A stretch of 64,000 nucleotides of DNA from the NCBI GenBank assembly GCA_963691655.1, contig OY829326.1, positions 37,785,989 through 37,849,988 of the forward strand, read 5' to 3'. This stretch comes from Toxonevra muliebris. Lineage: Eukaryota; Arthropoda; Insecta; Diptera; Pallopteridae. Position numbers and translations under genes: made by a program. The notes under the pieces were generated by a model, which was not told the origin of the DNA, made no database searches, and was given only the letters and a program-made list of their open reading frames with translations. Positions 34,608 to 47,849 of the stretch are shown one piece after another; the stretch's first letter is position 1, and the number at the start of each line of letters is the position of its first letter.

Positions 34608-36726
34608 GTAAATTTATTAATAAAACTTTATTAATACTTAACAAAAAATTTAAATTTGAAATGTTTTTCAATTATTTTCAAGGATGTTTTTTTTTCCAAA
34701 GAAATCTACCCGAAATAGAAAATGCACTTGATTGAGTATTTTATACGAAATGTGCTTACTTTGTGATACCATTTTTTTTTTTTTTTTTTTTGATGAAACA
34801 AAATATAAAGGGTTTTAATTTAAAATAATTTCTATGGAAATGAAAAATTTCAAAAGAAATTTGACTTTGTACTACGAGCGTACGTCGATTGGTTTTGTGA
34901 AAGTAAGTTTGTTTGTTCATTGCATAAGTAGTAGAGTATCGAATACTGATGTCATTAACACGATTTTAATTAAATTGAAACCCTTCGTCTTTTTTCTGTT
35001 TCTCTTTTCTTTTTTTTTTTTTGTATTTTTGTTGTGTAGATATCTTTCAACAACATCACCAATCCTAACCAATACCAATCAACACCATCATGAAACACAG
35101 GTCCATGATCAGCATCACTGTTTTTGTGTGTATATGTGAATAAAGAAAACGCAAAAACAAAACAAACAAAAAACTGAAAAAATAAAAGTAGGGTATGCAT
35201 TAAATTGCATCACACTTAATACAGTTTTTAATTACAACACCACGTAGACACCTCGGTTCAGATACATACATACATATGTATGTACATACATCTGAGCGCA
35301 TCTGTGTGCGCACATATACACATATATTCAAACGAATTAATTACATGTACACTTGTCTACGTTATCGTTTTGTTTGTAACTCTTTTTCTCATTGTTTCTC
35401 CCTTATTTTCCTTACAATTTACTTCGTTTTATTTTCATCTTTTAATTCGAATGCGTACGTACATCCATCCATATGTATGAACTGCTATCTTTGTATGTAT
35501 TTGTAAAAGAACTTTATACTACTTTTTGTATACCACTTTCTTTTCAAATTCAGCATTTATACATAGCTACACATGCATACATAGTAATACTAAGCATAAG
35601 TACGTGTGCATATTGTATGTAAATAAATATGTGCATTTGAATAGATTTTGTAGTTATTTGATTATTTAACAATTCAAAGAAAACTTTTTAAAGATTCAAA
35701 TCATCTTCTTTTACGATTATTTTAATATATTCAAAAACATTGCTTATTTAAAATTTAATTTCGGAAATTTTTCAAAATTTACACATTTTGCTTTGAAAGA
35801 AAGGTTAAAAATTGTTTGATAGATACTGAGATTGAATTAAATGGAGTGATGGAAAACAAGGCTGTTAGTTTTTCGTAATCAATTTGTAGGGTCATTCATT
35901 TAAACTTCAAAATTTGAAGGATCATTCATATAAAGAAAAAGGAAATTTGGGAAAAAGTGACTTAAATTTGGGAAAAATGACTTAAGAAAGTTTGTATAAG
36001 AAAGAGAATTTGGGTTATTTACGTCTCCCAAACTAGTTAGTTTTTTAATGAGCCTAAGAAGTTCAGGAACGGAAAGAAAATGAGGAAAATATCCCTACCC
36101 GAAATGTATCACATCTTTCTTTCAAAAGCTAAACAGTAGCAAATATAGTGAAATGTAGCAAATATAGTGCCTGCTTTCTCAAGATAGGACAAACATGTCA
36201 GATCGGCACTCTTGTTGGTCATAAACTAACCTCACGTATTGTGATCTATTGTTAAGCTAACTTATATTCGTAGATCCTTAGGATAAAGTTTGTTGCTTTT
36301 TTATTCATTTCTTTTAGAAAAGAATTCGACGTTTTATAAGAACCAACTTTAAATCATTTTTATTTTGAATATTGTTTTCTTCCAACTGGTATCAAAAATT
36401 AGTACCAATTCAGAAGTCTTTTCGTGGCAAGTGACACCATACTGCTCTCTGCCTATGAATCGCTACATATCTCAGCATATGACTCAAAACTCAAAATAAC
36501 TAATCTCAAAATTGAGAATGTGGTTAATGGGTTAACATTTGAAACACAAATATTTGATTCTTGATATTTTTAACTCATGAAATTTCAGAATTTATTACTT
36601 AAATTCGTTGCTTACTTATTTTCGTTACATTTTTAAATACTATACATAATCCAACAAATGAAAATGTTTTGCTTGCGACAAAATGTTATAAAATAAAAAT
36701 TAACTGCGTTACGACCAAGGAAAGTG

Positions 36727-37224
36727 GATACTGTAATACAAAAGAAATAAATACATGTTTCGGGATTTTTCGAGATCACCTCTAGTTTCTGAGCTATTAG
36801 TTATTGTTTTTTAATGGTGCGTTTATCTGTGCATAAAGGATATAAAGAAAAAATTGTTTCTCTAAAAACCAAGAGTTCGTGGGCACCTTTGTAAAATTGA
36901 CCTGAAAAGTTTTTTTCCAGTTGAGCACAACACCCTGCAATTTCACGACAGACTCTTTCTTCGGATTAGATACCTACAATGGATTTCTTTTCAAAATCTA
37001 ATTTTTCAAAAACACGAAAAACATTTTAATTTCGGAAAAAGCTTGGAAATGGATTTTTCAACCACAAAAAAAATAAATATTTTATTATAATTTTTCAAAA
37101 TCTGATTATTTTATTCAACTTAGAAAGAGACACATAACTAGAAAACAAATTAATAACTCGTAAACTAAAAGTAATTGCAAAAAAATCCGGAAACATGTAT
37201 TTCTTTTTATTTAATTACTGTACC
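36727..37224. repeat. imperfect foldback repeat
   Basis: Two arms of about 90-100 bp in opposite orientation (about 36727-36820 and 37140-37224) share AAATACATGTTTCGGGATTT-like sequence and a GAGCTATTAGTTATTG-like block. They are separated by 300 bases. Both ends carry TACTGTAAT / TACAGTAAT. It resembles a decayed MITE. It is non-coding. Confidence 0.6.
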
Positions 37225-38817
37225 TATTAATTTTCCCTGACCCCAACTCAACTTCTCTTTTTCTGTCGTGCAGTATATTAAAAGAGGATTGAATTTTTTG
37301 CCGAAAAAATTTTAATCCACCACGTTTTGGTTTTGTGTGCTCCCTCATCTTGTAGCCTTAATCCAATTTTTGAGGATTTTTAATAAATTTTGTAAACAAA
37401 ATATTCTGAATGGAAACTATAATTTACTAAAAAATTCCCAAAGAAAAATCCCTTTAGAAATCTCTTTGTCTCAGACATCACAGCTCCATCTCCAAACTCA
37501 CTATTGAATTGTGATATTTGTGCAAATAAATATTTTTCCGAGTTTAATAAATTTAACGAGGAATTCTTACGAAAACTTAAGTGATTCATATAATTTGAAA
37601 AAATGAATTTTTTTGATTGCATAAATTTATAGGTTGAAACATGTAAAATACGATGCCGTTAATGGTTTTGGCCAATTCTTTTTTTTTTTAATGAGTTGAA
37701 AATCGGTGCTCACGATTACTTAAAAATTGTTTGAGCTCATATTTAGCTCACGATCAAGCTTATATTTAGCTCATGATTTTATAATACTTATACCCAATGA
37801 ATGAATCTCAGACCGTTTAAAAGTTACTGAAATAAGCATAATTTTGGTTGCTTTAAAGTTTGAAATTTTGCCCGAAAAAATCGACTTTTTGGTTCTGGTT
37901 TGTCCTAATTAAAATTTTTGCGCAGACTGTTTCAGTTAATCCTACTGCTGAAGTGAGTGTGCGCCGTTTTCGACCTTCTTTTCAGACTTGAAGACGACTT
38001 TTTATATGTCTGCAATTTTTCTTTCTTTATTTTTTTAAGAAATAAAAATTTGTTTTAAAACTACAATTAATACAATGAAACATGTCTATAACTCCGAAAA
38101 AATATACACATTCTTATTCTAAAAAAAAATCCTGAAAATTGACTTTCAATTTGCGTTTTGCATATAAATCCCCACTTAACTTTTTTTTTTTTTGGAACAA
38201 CAAAAGAAGTACTCAAGAATACAGCACTCAGACAAATTTTACGTCTATTGTACTATATTCTGTGTTTCTTTATTTATTAATAAATCTTAGCAGATCCTGC
38301 GGTGTTAACTTAGTCAGCTTCTTAAAGCAAGAATTGAAAGACGTGTGAGATGGAAAGATTTGATTGTTATTTTATACTTTGCCTGGAATGTCCCTTAAGA
38401 ATGTATTAATTTTTTCTCATTTTATTCTACAAATATATTTTGTGTGATCAATCACCAATTCCCGTTTTTATATTATTCATATTGTTTTTCAATTTAATAT
38501 CGGCAAAAAAAAAACAGAAAAATCAAGTGAAACCAGAAAATTTTCTCTAAAGTTATTTTTCACACAATTTCCCAGAGGACTCAAAACTTTTCAACCCTAT
38601 TACTTTTGCAATTCGAAAAAATGCTACAAACAATTCAAACTTTCAAAGTGTTATGCAACAAAATAAAACCATATAAATTGTGTACAATTTCAATTTAGAC
38701 TTTTCTAAAATGAAAATATTTTTCATACTTACAACACCAATACATATTACTATATTTCCACATACATTTGTACAATTTTAAATTGTGTTTCTTTTCTCTT
38801 TTGATTTTCTTTTACAG

Positions 38818-38926
38818 AAGGTACTATTTGCGATCGGTTCCGCGTTCTTGTACTATGTAAATCATTTCAAATTGTATTCATCGTTTTGTGCCAGTCACAG
38901 CAAGGCACAGAAAGTTTTGCATCCAA
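38818..38926 (+). CDS. sif: still life (sif) exon: DH domain
   Basis: The exon is bounded by TTTACAG and a GTAAGT donor, and gives 36 codons plus one base. It reads [20 protein letters not shown] then [16 protein letters not shown], very close to TIAM1 (KVLFSLGGSFLYYADRFKLY). This is conserved region 2 of the DH domain. The leftover A joins AC of the next exon to make Asn. Confidence 0.96.
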
Positions 38927-40229
38927 GTAAGTATTCAACATGTATTTTTAAAATTGAAAACTAAAGTACACATTTTGCAGCTACATTGCAGTTATATGCA
39001 TTTTTGAAAGAGAAAATTTAAAATCAATTTTAGGTGTGTGCGTGAGTGTGAGTAAGTGAGTGAGAGATTGAGTGCAAGTGTGTGTTTGTATATCTGCATA
39101 TGTCACGCACCCAATATTTGTGATAATCCAACTTAAATTACAACGTTTTTGCTACTATTTACGTAAATATACAAACGAATATCTCAAATAACTATAAAGT
39201 ACACACACACACACCATACATACTTATGTACATACACGTGCACGTGCATATGTTTAAATGTGTGTGTATGTGTGTGTGTGCTGCAATACAATAAGATGTG
39301 CTCTCTAAAACGAACTTCCTGTCGTTGTCAATGTTGTTGTTGTTGTTGTTGTTATTTTTATCGTTACATTGCAATATTGCAAATCCTATTAAAATGGAAA
39401 CAAAATCGAATTGAAACGAATTTACACGAAAACACATCAATTTATTTGTGTATGTATTTATTTGTATTTTGCTTCATCCACACTCATACACTCACATACA
39501 AACCTACATACATTCATAGTATATTGACAACGAATAAAATATGTTTTTGCTGCTAGTGTGTGTTTGTGCATCACCAAAAATAACCGAATCGACAGCAATA
39601 ACAACAGTACCAACTTTTCAATTTCAAATTTAAATATAAAATGCAATGAATTTTAACTACACACACACACATAAATATATTTTCATATATCTATGTGTAC
39701 ACACACTCACACAAATATATATACACACAAATCCTCATATTTGAGGGTATTAAAAGTATTTTAAGTATTACCAAATATATCACGCCTATGTCCATATACA
39801 TTTGACCTAATGCCTTTTGGTATTTTCGGTTTTTATGCTCAAAAAATATTTAAATTAGTGTAACTAGTGTTGGTGCATACATACGTCAAGCTTAAATATA
39901 TGCAACAAATGTTTATTATTTAAGAGACAATATTTTGTAATTTTAATTTATTTGGAAATTATGTAAATCTGACATTACCCTTTTATAGTAAAACTTAATT
40001 ATAATCCTTACGTTAACTATTAGTTACGCTGAAGCATTTAAATTTATATGTCGGTTTTTGGCTCAGTGAATTAGTGTATTGGACTCTCAACTGCAACCTG
40101 GTAAAGTTCTTAAGTCGTCCCAAAGGGTTTAAGGTTTATTTTTCAACCTTTTATCAGAAAAAGAGGATACAAGCCCCAAAGACTGTGTCACCCTTTTTGT
40201 CTTACAAAATGTTATATTCAAAAAATGGA

Positions 40230-41150
40230 ACTTGCATCCCCATATTATACATTGGATGTACACAGCAATAGTGTTAACTTACGGTGCAATAGTTTGGCAG
40301 CCAGCTTTAAATAAGAGCTATAATATTCGAAAGCTCAGTAGAGTTCAGAGAACAGCGGTGTATAGGCATTACAGAAGCCTTTCGTACTTGTCCTACGGAG
40401 GTCCTAGATGTGCTGCTACACTTCCTTCCCATTGACGTACACATCAAGAATATCATCTTCAAGAGTGCGGTGAGGTTTAAGACAACGGGCAGCCTAGGCT
40501 GAATGTATTTATAGGTACAGTAAAGTTCTATATACTGTGTTCCATAAGCAATTTAAAGCTAAGATTTCCTACAATTCCGAATGAAAAAGAAAAAAGAGAA
40601 AAGAAACAGGATACGCTTTCCCATTTTCACGGATGGATCGAAAATGGACACCGAAGTGGGTGCAAGGATATACTCACCACTGATAGCAATAAATCAATCT
40701 ATACGTCTACCCAAAGATTCCACGGTTTTTCAGGGTAAAGTCCTACCGATCAGAGATGCTTGTCGACTGAAATAGCGAAAGGTGCAAAGTTGTCATCTTT
40801 GCCGACAATCAGACACCAATAAAAGTTCTTCAACCCAACACCATCCAATCAAAGGTTATTAAGGAGTACAGAGCGAGTTGAATCAGTATGTTTTTATCAC
40901 TTTTATCTCGGTTCCAGGTCAAAGGAGCATTAAAAGGAATGAGAAAGCTGGGGTTTCTGTTGACGTATCCTTAGCAGTATCAATTTTAGTACCTTTGGGA
41001 GTAGTCAATATAAGCATGCACTTTCAGTATTTCTAACTGGCTAATAAGAGATAGAAGTCTTTAACATTCTGTATTACCTGGCGTGTAACATGACTTTCAT
41101 ACAATGAGAGTAAGTCACGTGAGTTCATTAACACTCTTCCATTTCCTTTT
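40230..41150 (+). pseudogene. non-LTR retrotransposon relic: end of RT plus RNase H
   Basis: The + strand fragments read WMYTAIVLTYGAIVWQPALN, then KSYNIRKLSRVQRTA (the region after the reverse-transcriptase domain). FPIFTDGSKMDTEVGARIYS and RLPKDSTVFQ follow, and then AKVVIFADNQTPIKVLQPNT, the RNase H domain with its catalytic DGS and AD motifs. Frames change several times and stops intervene. The order and motifs fit the I/R1/Loa group of LINE elements that carry an RNase H domain. Confidence 0.75.
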
Positions 41151-43249
41151 GTGAGTTTTGGCAAAGACAAGACAAAGGTTTATGGGAAGATTTTTCCTTG
41201 ATAACCTGTCCAACTTCTCAGCAGTCAATCCAAAAGATCTTTTAGGATAACTAAACTCTACGGATTGAGTTTAGTAAGGACCTTCATTACTTTAGTGTTT
41301 GGTGAGAAAGTGGGCTTAAAGCAGCACCATAGCGATAATTGTTACCCACAGAAGGATGCCTTGAACTTACCACCGTAGCCAACCAATGATACGGTTGAAC
41401 CAAGATTAATTGAAAAATTCCTGCGTATGAAATCTTTTTCTTGATTATCTTTCCCAAGCATTTCAAGACTAAACACAAAATAATCGATAGGTTGATTGGC
41501 ATAGTTCAAACTGCATATTGATATTTTCAATATAATAGTACCCAAAAAAAATTTAGAGCCCTTTTCTATGAACACTATGATCTTTCTAATATTTTCAGAA
41601 GTAATTTGATATTTGGTGCTTGGTCTATTGAAAACCTGTGCTCATATTCTAAAATATTAGTTCTGTGTAATACTAAGTTTAATATTCTTAAGTTATTATA
41701 CATAAACATCACACAAGTCTACAAAAACTTAAACAAACTAGAATCCCAAAAAACTTTTCTTTGCATGCACTTAGGCGCATAATCTTTTAAGTAAATTACA
41801 AATTTCCATAAGTGCATAGTATAGAGTAACGTGAAACCGAATAAAATTAATTAGGGGATTGAGAGCGTGTGCTAAATGAAAGTGCATATTGTAATATTGC
41901 CAAAGAGGAAAAAGGATAAAAGGAAGCGGAAGTAAGCGGTGGCATTCTTGGCACTTAACGCAAACAAAAGAAATTGATTAATGTTTTGTTGACGGAGGAT
42001 AATTGTGTTATCATCTGTGGTGAAGCAGTTTCGTTAGTGTAAACAGAAGATTCTCTGCTGAGTCATTGAATGTTTGGGTATTCCACCAAACACCATTATT
42101 GCAATTAATCGGAAACATTGGAATAAATGCGAGTATAAGTTGTAAATCTTATTTAACTCAGATAACTAGAAAAGAAACCGTTGAATCACTCGCAATTATA
42201 AGCCTGTAAAAGTATAAGTTTTCACGAAGGAGTAAAAAATATATGGGCAAACGCTCAATTCGAGATAATTGGGTACTGTTTCATATCCAACTACTGTGCT
42301 CAGTTTAATCCTGCCTATATTTAGATAAGCACTTGAACTTCTGTAAAAATGTACAACATCAAATTAACTCCGTATGTAGTACTAAAATATTTACATGAGT
42401 TTTTATGAAGAAGGAAAGTCTTAAACTATTAAAAGGAAAGAAAAGGGATACTTTATTCTTTGTAAGCAAATTTAATTGTTTTTTATTTTACTATTATTAT
42501 TTTTTATTGTGTTTGTGTGAATGTATGTAGCTAATAATGACGATGTTAAACAAAAATGAGAAGTATGCTGCATCCATAGCAATAGGGAAACAAATAAAAT
42601 ACACACATGCATACATATATGATGATTAAACGAGCACTCACAAACGCAAGTACCTACAAAAAACACCAATACACACACACACACGCATATATATATAGAA
42701 CATCAAACGAATATACAACAACTACATTATATGTCTGTAAGTATATGTGCTGGCTGGTTGTTTGTTGGCATTACCATTTTTCGTTTGTAGGTCGTTTAAG
42801 CGGAAATACACGCTGAGTTTCCCACTTTTTGGCATGCATACATAGCAGTAGTTAAATGTGAAGAGGATACAATGTTAGAAGTAATTCCCTTAACTAGTAG
42901 GGAACTAGTTTTTTGCTTTTTTTTAAATGTAACTTTCACGCACTACAAAGTGTAGCATTTGTTTCTTGTTTTTATTTATTTTTGTAATATGTTTATGTAA
43001 TTTTTATTTTATTTATTTTGTTTTTGAATAACAAAGAATTGCTCTCCTATAACTCATTCTTCGCTATTTTTATCATTTTTTTATTTCGAATTTCTTGCAT
43101 TTACAATGGTAGCATATTCCTTTTGTGTTTCTTAGCAGAAAATTGTAGTCAAATAAAGTTATAAAGTTGGAATATAGTTGGAATAGAGTCATACGTTTTA
43201 CATTAAAATATGATTTTATGTTGAAAACATGAATGAACTGAGTATTTAA

Positions 43250-45000
43250 AATCATTCCTACGTCGTGTGTTATTAAAACAGTTTAAAGAAAATTTTTTTG
43301 TCAAATAAAAAACGTTACTCCCATTCATGATCAAACATTTTCACCTGTGTATATATGAAATATCGCAGCGAACTACCCTTAGACCCACGCTGGTAGAAGA
43401 AGGTAGAGGTAGAGAAAACTTAAAAACTGAAAAACAAAACAAAAATTATATCACTCATACGCCGTGCTGGTTCGTTTTACTAGAAAACTTATTGTCAACT
43501 ACTCTGTTTAATTTCCTAAAGTCTTGAATTGAAAAAAAAAACGAAAAAGAGTTGTAATACTGTAGACTCAAGTGATCTATGAGAAGCATTCGGTGCCACC
43601 TAACTCAACGAAAAATCATTTATAAATCATTTGCTAATATAATTTTCGAATTCTTTTGAATCAAAAACTACAAAAATGTATAAATTGATTTAATGACATT
43701 TCTTTTGTATAAAACAAAAATGTCAAAAGTAAATCTTAAAAATCCTGAAAAACTCAAGTGATCTAGGAAGAATCAAGTGGTCTATGTGAAACAATCACCA
43801 CCATCACAAACTTACCTAACTAAATCAGACATCACTCAGATGTCCTTTAATTCGTATTCTTTGGTTACAGATGACAAATGCAATTTTTCGAATTCTTTTG
43901 AATTAAAAGCCACAAACATGTGTAAATTGCTATTGTACTAAAACTTTTGTGTTTCACTCATACGTAAAGCTAGTATCTTTTTTCGGACCAAAAACTGTAT
44001 ATCTCTACCAAAACTTTTTTAAAAAACAGAAAATCGATTTGAAAAAAACAGTATTTTATTCAAAGAAAATTAACAAGGAAAGCAAATTATCTATCATTTG
44101 AATTGTCTTCGTTCTCCATTTCAATATCTCCCTCTATTGTTGTTGCATTGTATTTGTCCTTTGAAGAAATTTGACGAAACAATTCCGGCTTTATTATGAG
44201 GTACTTATAGAAATCAACGCAAGTTGCATTTGACGATCAGAATCGCCTTCAATGTTTCCACTTCCATCAAAAGTATGCTTCCACCGTGCTGCCATTGTTC
44301 TCTCTTAAATTTTATATTTTTTTCGCGGTATTTTAGTTAAAAAAGCGGTATGCGGTTTTGGAGGCTAAAAAACAGTATATGACCGCGAAAAACTGTATAG
44401 ATACGAACGTTACTCATACGCCATGTATTTTTTTTTAAGTTTCATAAAGTTTTTAGTTTCATAAATCAGAAAGACTAAATTTTATTACACTTTTAAATTC
44501 ATAAAGAGAGTTTGTGATATCACTATGGACTCATATGATCTATATAAGGTATTCACCGCCAATATAAACTAATCTAACACTGCTTTTAGGCCACCAGCCA
44601 GATCAGCCTGGATGAAATTTTTTCGATCGTCCGCCTGAGCATTGCTACTGATCATTTTGTAGAGAACCAGTATTCAACACTGAACCATTTACACCGGCCG
44701 AACGAATCAAGATTCTACCGTTCGTGCGAGCGGTGTAAATGTAAAATAACTAAATTAAAAGTCGCTTATACGTCGCGTGTTCCTTGCTAACTTGACTAGA
44801 CTAGGGATGTAAAAATAATTTTCGAGTATTTGGGAATAGATTTAATTTCTTTAATTCAATTATTTTCTACCAAAAGCAATACAATACATGTATAGATTAT
44901 TAATTAAAAAATACAACATTATTCATAAACTAAAAGTTTTAAATGAATGCATGCAAAATTAAAATTACTCATACGTCATGTATTCCGGAGATTGCTTGCA
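43250..45000. repeat. diverged repeated modules (ACTCATACG and CTCAAGTGATCTA phrases)
   Basis: Similar phrases recur: TACTCATACGCCATGT-like at about 43257, 43453, 43953, 44412, 44765 and 44967, and GACTCAAGTGATCTATGAGA-like at about 43565, 43755 and 44530. The spacing between the best pairs is about 960 bp (43453/44412 and 43565/44530). It looks like an old tandem duplication. It is non-coding. Confidence 0.5.
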
Positions 45001-46429
45001 TGAAACTATACATTAATTTAATAATAACTAATAACGATATAATATGAAATTGTCTATGTGGTAATTATTATTGTCAAAATATGCAACATGCTTATTTCTT
45101 GTAATTGTTATTAATGTGACTAGAACAAAAAAAAAAAAAAAAAAAACCAACAGAAAAAATCTAAACAATTTACAACAATAACGATATAACCTACGAGTAT
45201 CATAGAGCACATACAATGTTATTGCCCTTCATTTTTAACCAAGTCCTTTACTTAACAACTTAAGCGTGTAACATTTGTTGCCCTATGTAGAGCATACACA
45301 CACACACACACAAACTTTTGTATGTGTGTATGTATGTTGTCTAAGTATTAATAGCATTATTTCATAGAAACATAAATATATGTATGTACCTATACATAGA
45401 TAGTACTTCATCAAATGCAACAAATTAGTATAATTTATTTTATACGTTATGGTATTCCCAATTCATAAGTATAAGAGCAATGATGCATGAAATATTTTCT
45501 TCTACTACTAACACTGATACAACTACAATTTATGTTCAAGGGGAGTTCTTGTTGTTGGTTTTGAGTTTGTTGCTGTGCAATAGTATTAAGAGTCATGGTA
45601 GCTTTTGTAGTAGTAACATTTGTGGTAGTCATAGTCTACGTATGTATGTATGTATATATGCTATTGTTGTTATTGTCACTATTGCTATAGGCATACACCA
45701 ATGTGGCACACTTTTACATTTTTGTCTACGTTTGTATGTAGTGTGTGTGTCTTTTCTATGGTTTCTAGATTTATATATACATATTTCTGTGTATTTGTTT
45801 GTGTGCAAATTTTTATTCTCCAGTATTTGTTAATATTTTATTATTATTATTATTGTGAATTGTGAATTTGGGATAAAATATGATTTTAGCAAATTAATTA
45901 CTTTGGGGAATACAACACCAGCAAAAGCACACACACACATGCAGGCATTTGTACATTAACGCATTGTACAATAGCAACAACAGCTATATTTTCTATTTGT
46001 TTATATGTATGTGTATATATATCTTAAGACCAATTCATTTGAATTAAGAACACTTTAATTAATTAATATACAAATTGAATTTGTTTTGTTTTACTAGTAA
46101 AATTTCAAATTCGGTTTAAACAATAAAGTTAAGGAATTTATAAATTTTTGTGTAGGTGTAAAAAAAAAACAGAATTGAGAAAAAATACATATCCGAAAGG
46201 GACTAACAAAATTCCGTAATTTGGTTGGAAAAAAAAAATTGAATTTCACATCATTAATTTTCTTAATTTTTTATCTTTTTTACTTCATTTCCATTGATTT
46301 CAACACATTTCTTAACTCACTTACTACCATTCTAATCGCTTCAGTACAGAAAAATTGTGAAATTTTTTTGGAATTTAAGAAATTTTTAATTTTTTAAAAT
46401 TATTTTTATTTTTCACCTAGTTAGTTAGA

Positions 46430-47580
46430 TATCTTTACATCACATATTTGTTTCGTCAAATTTATTATTTTTGAAAATAAATAGAAAGCAACCGGCGTTA
46501 GATCCAAGAATCTGTGATTAACAAGAACATTTATATACACTCTGACGGCAGAGTGGATCTTCTTGCACTTTCTGCATACGAAATCACATCAAAACTAGTT
46601 TGGAACTGCCTACAACTCCTGAATAACCTAGCATCTCACAACAGAGTATAGCTCATTTGGGTACCAGGGCAAAATCCAGTGAATTCATTTTACCACAACT
46701 ATTCGGCGGCTCACTATGGAGTTCAATTAAACTCAGTTTAAAAAATTGGTTGGATAATAATTCGCTACAATACTGGAGTGAAATCCCCGGTAACAGGTCT
46801 GGCATAAAAGAACTATGCAATTGCTTAATCTAGGTAGAAAAAAAAACCGGATTGCCACACGATTCTACACGTGGCATTGGTGGGTCAACAAACACTTAAC
46901 ACCCTTGGGTTTAGTACAGGACGATAAGTGTCGAATATGTAACGAAGAAGAAGAAACAGCAGAACATATCTTATGCCACTGTGAAGGTCTAATGAGGACC
47001 CGACTTCGTTACTTAGGAAACTCTATCCTACAACCGCAAGACATAGCGGACAGTCTTCCTAAAGAGATAATAAATTTCCTCTAGGGAAATAGACTCATAG
47101 CAGAACTATAAAATACATTAATTCCTCAGGGGATATCACAATAGGCCCAGGCTAGAGAGTGATCTGGGATCGTTTTGCCCACCTCCTCAACAATCTAATC
47201 TAATCTAGATCCAAGAATATGGTTGTGAGTTTAGCAGTGTAATCTGGCGCATTATCGTGGTGTTAAAAATAGATGCGCAGTTTTTCTTCTTTTTTTTTAG
47301 TTTTCCAAGAGTTTTTTTTTAAACTTGCGGTAAGCTTTTTTCTGCATACCACTTAGCAGTTACCGTCTGTCCAGTTTCCAGAGTAATAGCAGCTACAGCT
47401 TGTTCAGCATCATCACTTTTGTCGCAGAATTTTATTTTCTTGCTTTAACGGGTGGATCTGCACTGTTTGGGCTTCATACCATTTTGCTTCCGAGTCGTAC
47501 TTATAGAACCAAGTTTCATTATCTTTTACGTTTTAAAAAAACCTACCAGCTCAGAAGTGGGGATATCACAGCCTTGAAGC
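46430..47580 (-). pseudogene. mariner-family transposase relic split by a LINE
   Basis: Minus strand from about 47580: GDETWFYKYDSEAKWYEAQT (first catalytic Asp region). A decayed middle follows, then HHDNAPDYTAKLTTIF, which includes the second catalytic Asp. The frame then runs across the target duplication and resumes beyond the insertion as LDLTPVAFYLFSKI. That corresponds to the PDLAPADFFLFPKL block with a short internal loss. The retrotransposon at 46512-47205 interrupts it. Confidence 0.72.
46512..47205 (+). mobile_element. 5'-truncated non-LTR retrotransposon with 13-bp target duplication
   Basis: This 694-bp insertion is flanked by TAGATCCAAGAAT on both sides (46499-46511 and 47206-47218). 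It encodes the end of an RNase H domain (NIYIHSDGRVDLLALSAYEI, then LIWVPGQN) and a tail region, 46815-47084, reading RIATRFYTWHWWVNKHLTPL and then CRICNEEEETAEHILCHCEG (Cys-rich CCHC-like pattern). The 3' end has AATCTAATCTAATC repeats in place of poly-A. The 5' truncation is typical of LINE insertion. A few stops make it inactive. Confidence 0.88.
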
Positions 47581-47849
47581 CACAATTACTTACTAGGACT
47601 CCTCAGCAAAATTAGCTTGTCTGACAGTTTGCAAACAGGCTGTTATAGAGGATGCAATAGACCTTTCAAGGTTGCAGTACACTATGCCCCTCAGAATAAA
47701 TCAATCAGCTACCAGCCCCTACGTTCTCAAATTATGTGAAGAAATATTAAGCAAAATGAAGGCGTTTTTTGATGATATATAGTCAACACACAAGAATATT
47801 GCCCCAATAAATGCAGAGCATGGTGTTGATTCAAAGAGGAAAATAAGTT

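Larger units (their letters stand above)
32946..38817 (+). other. sif: sif intron, 5.9 kb
   Basis: The intron runs from GTAAGT to TTTACAG. It holds a SINE (33510-33826), a Tc1-like relic (34005-34607) and a foldback-type repeat (36727-37224). The rest is AT-rich with poly-T tracts. The open frames near 34.8-35.5 kb are low-complexity or start in microsatellites, and I do not support them as genes. Confidence 0.88.

Noticed and set aside
40050..40100. tRNA-like phrase TGGCTCAGTGAATTAGTG followed by GGACTCTCAA
   Set aside because: Looks like a tRNA A-box and anticodon arm, but no B box or acceptor stem follows. At most a fragment of a SINE head.
44100..44340. Minus-strand readings such as KPELFRQISSKDKYNATTIE
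   Set aside because: Frames are broken and the similarity to any transposase is too vague to assign.
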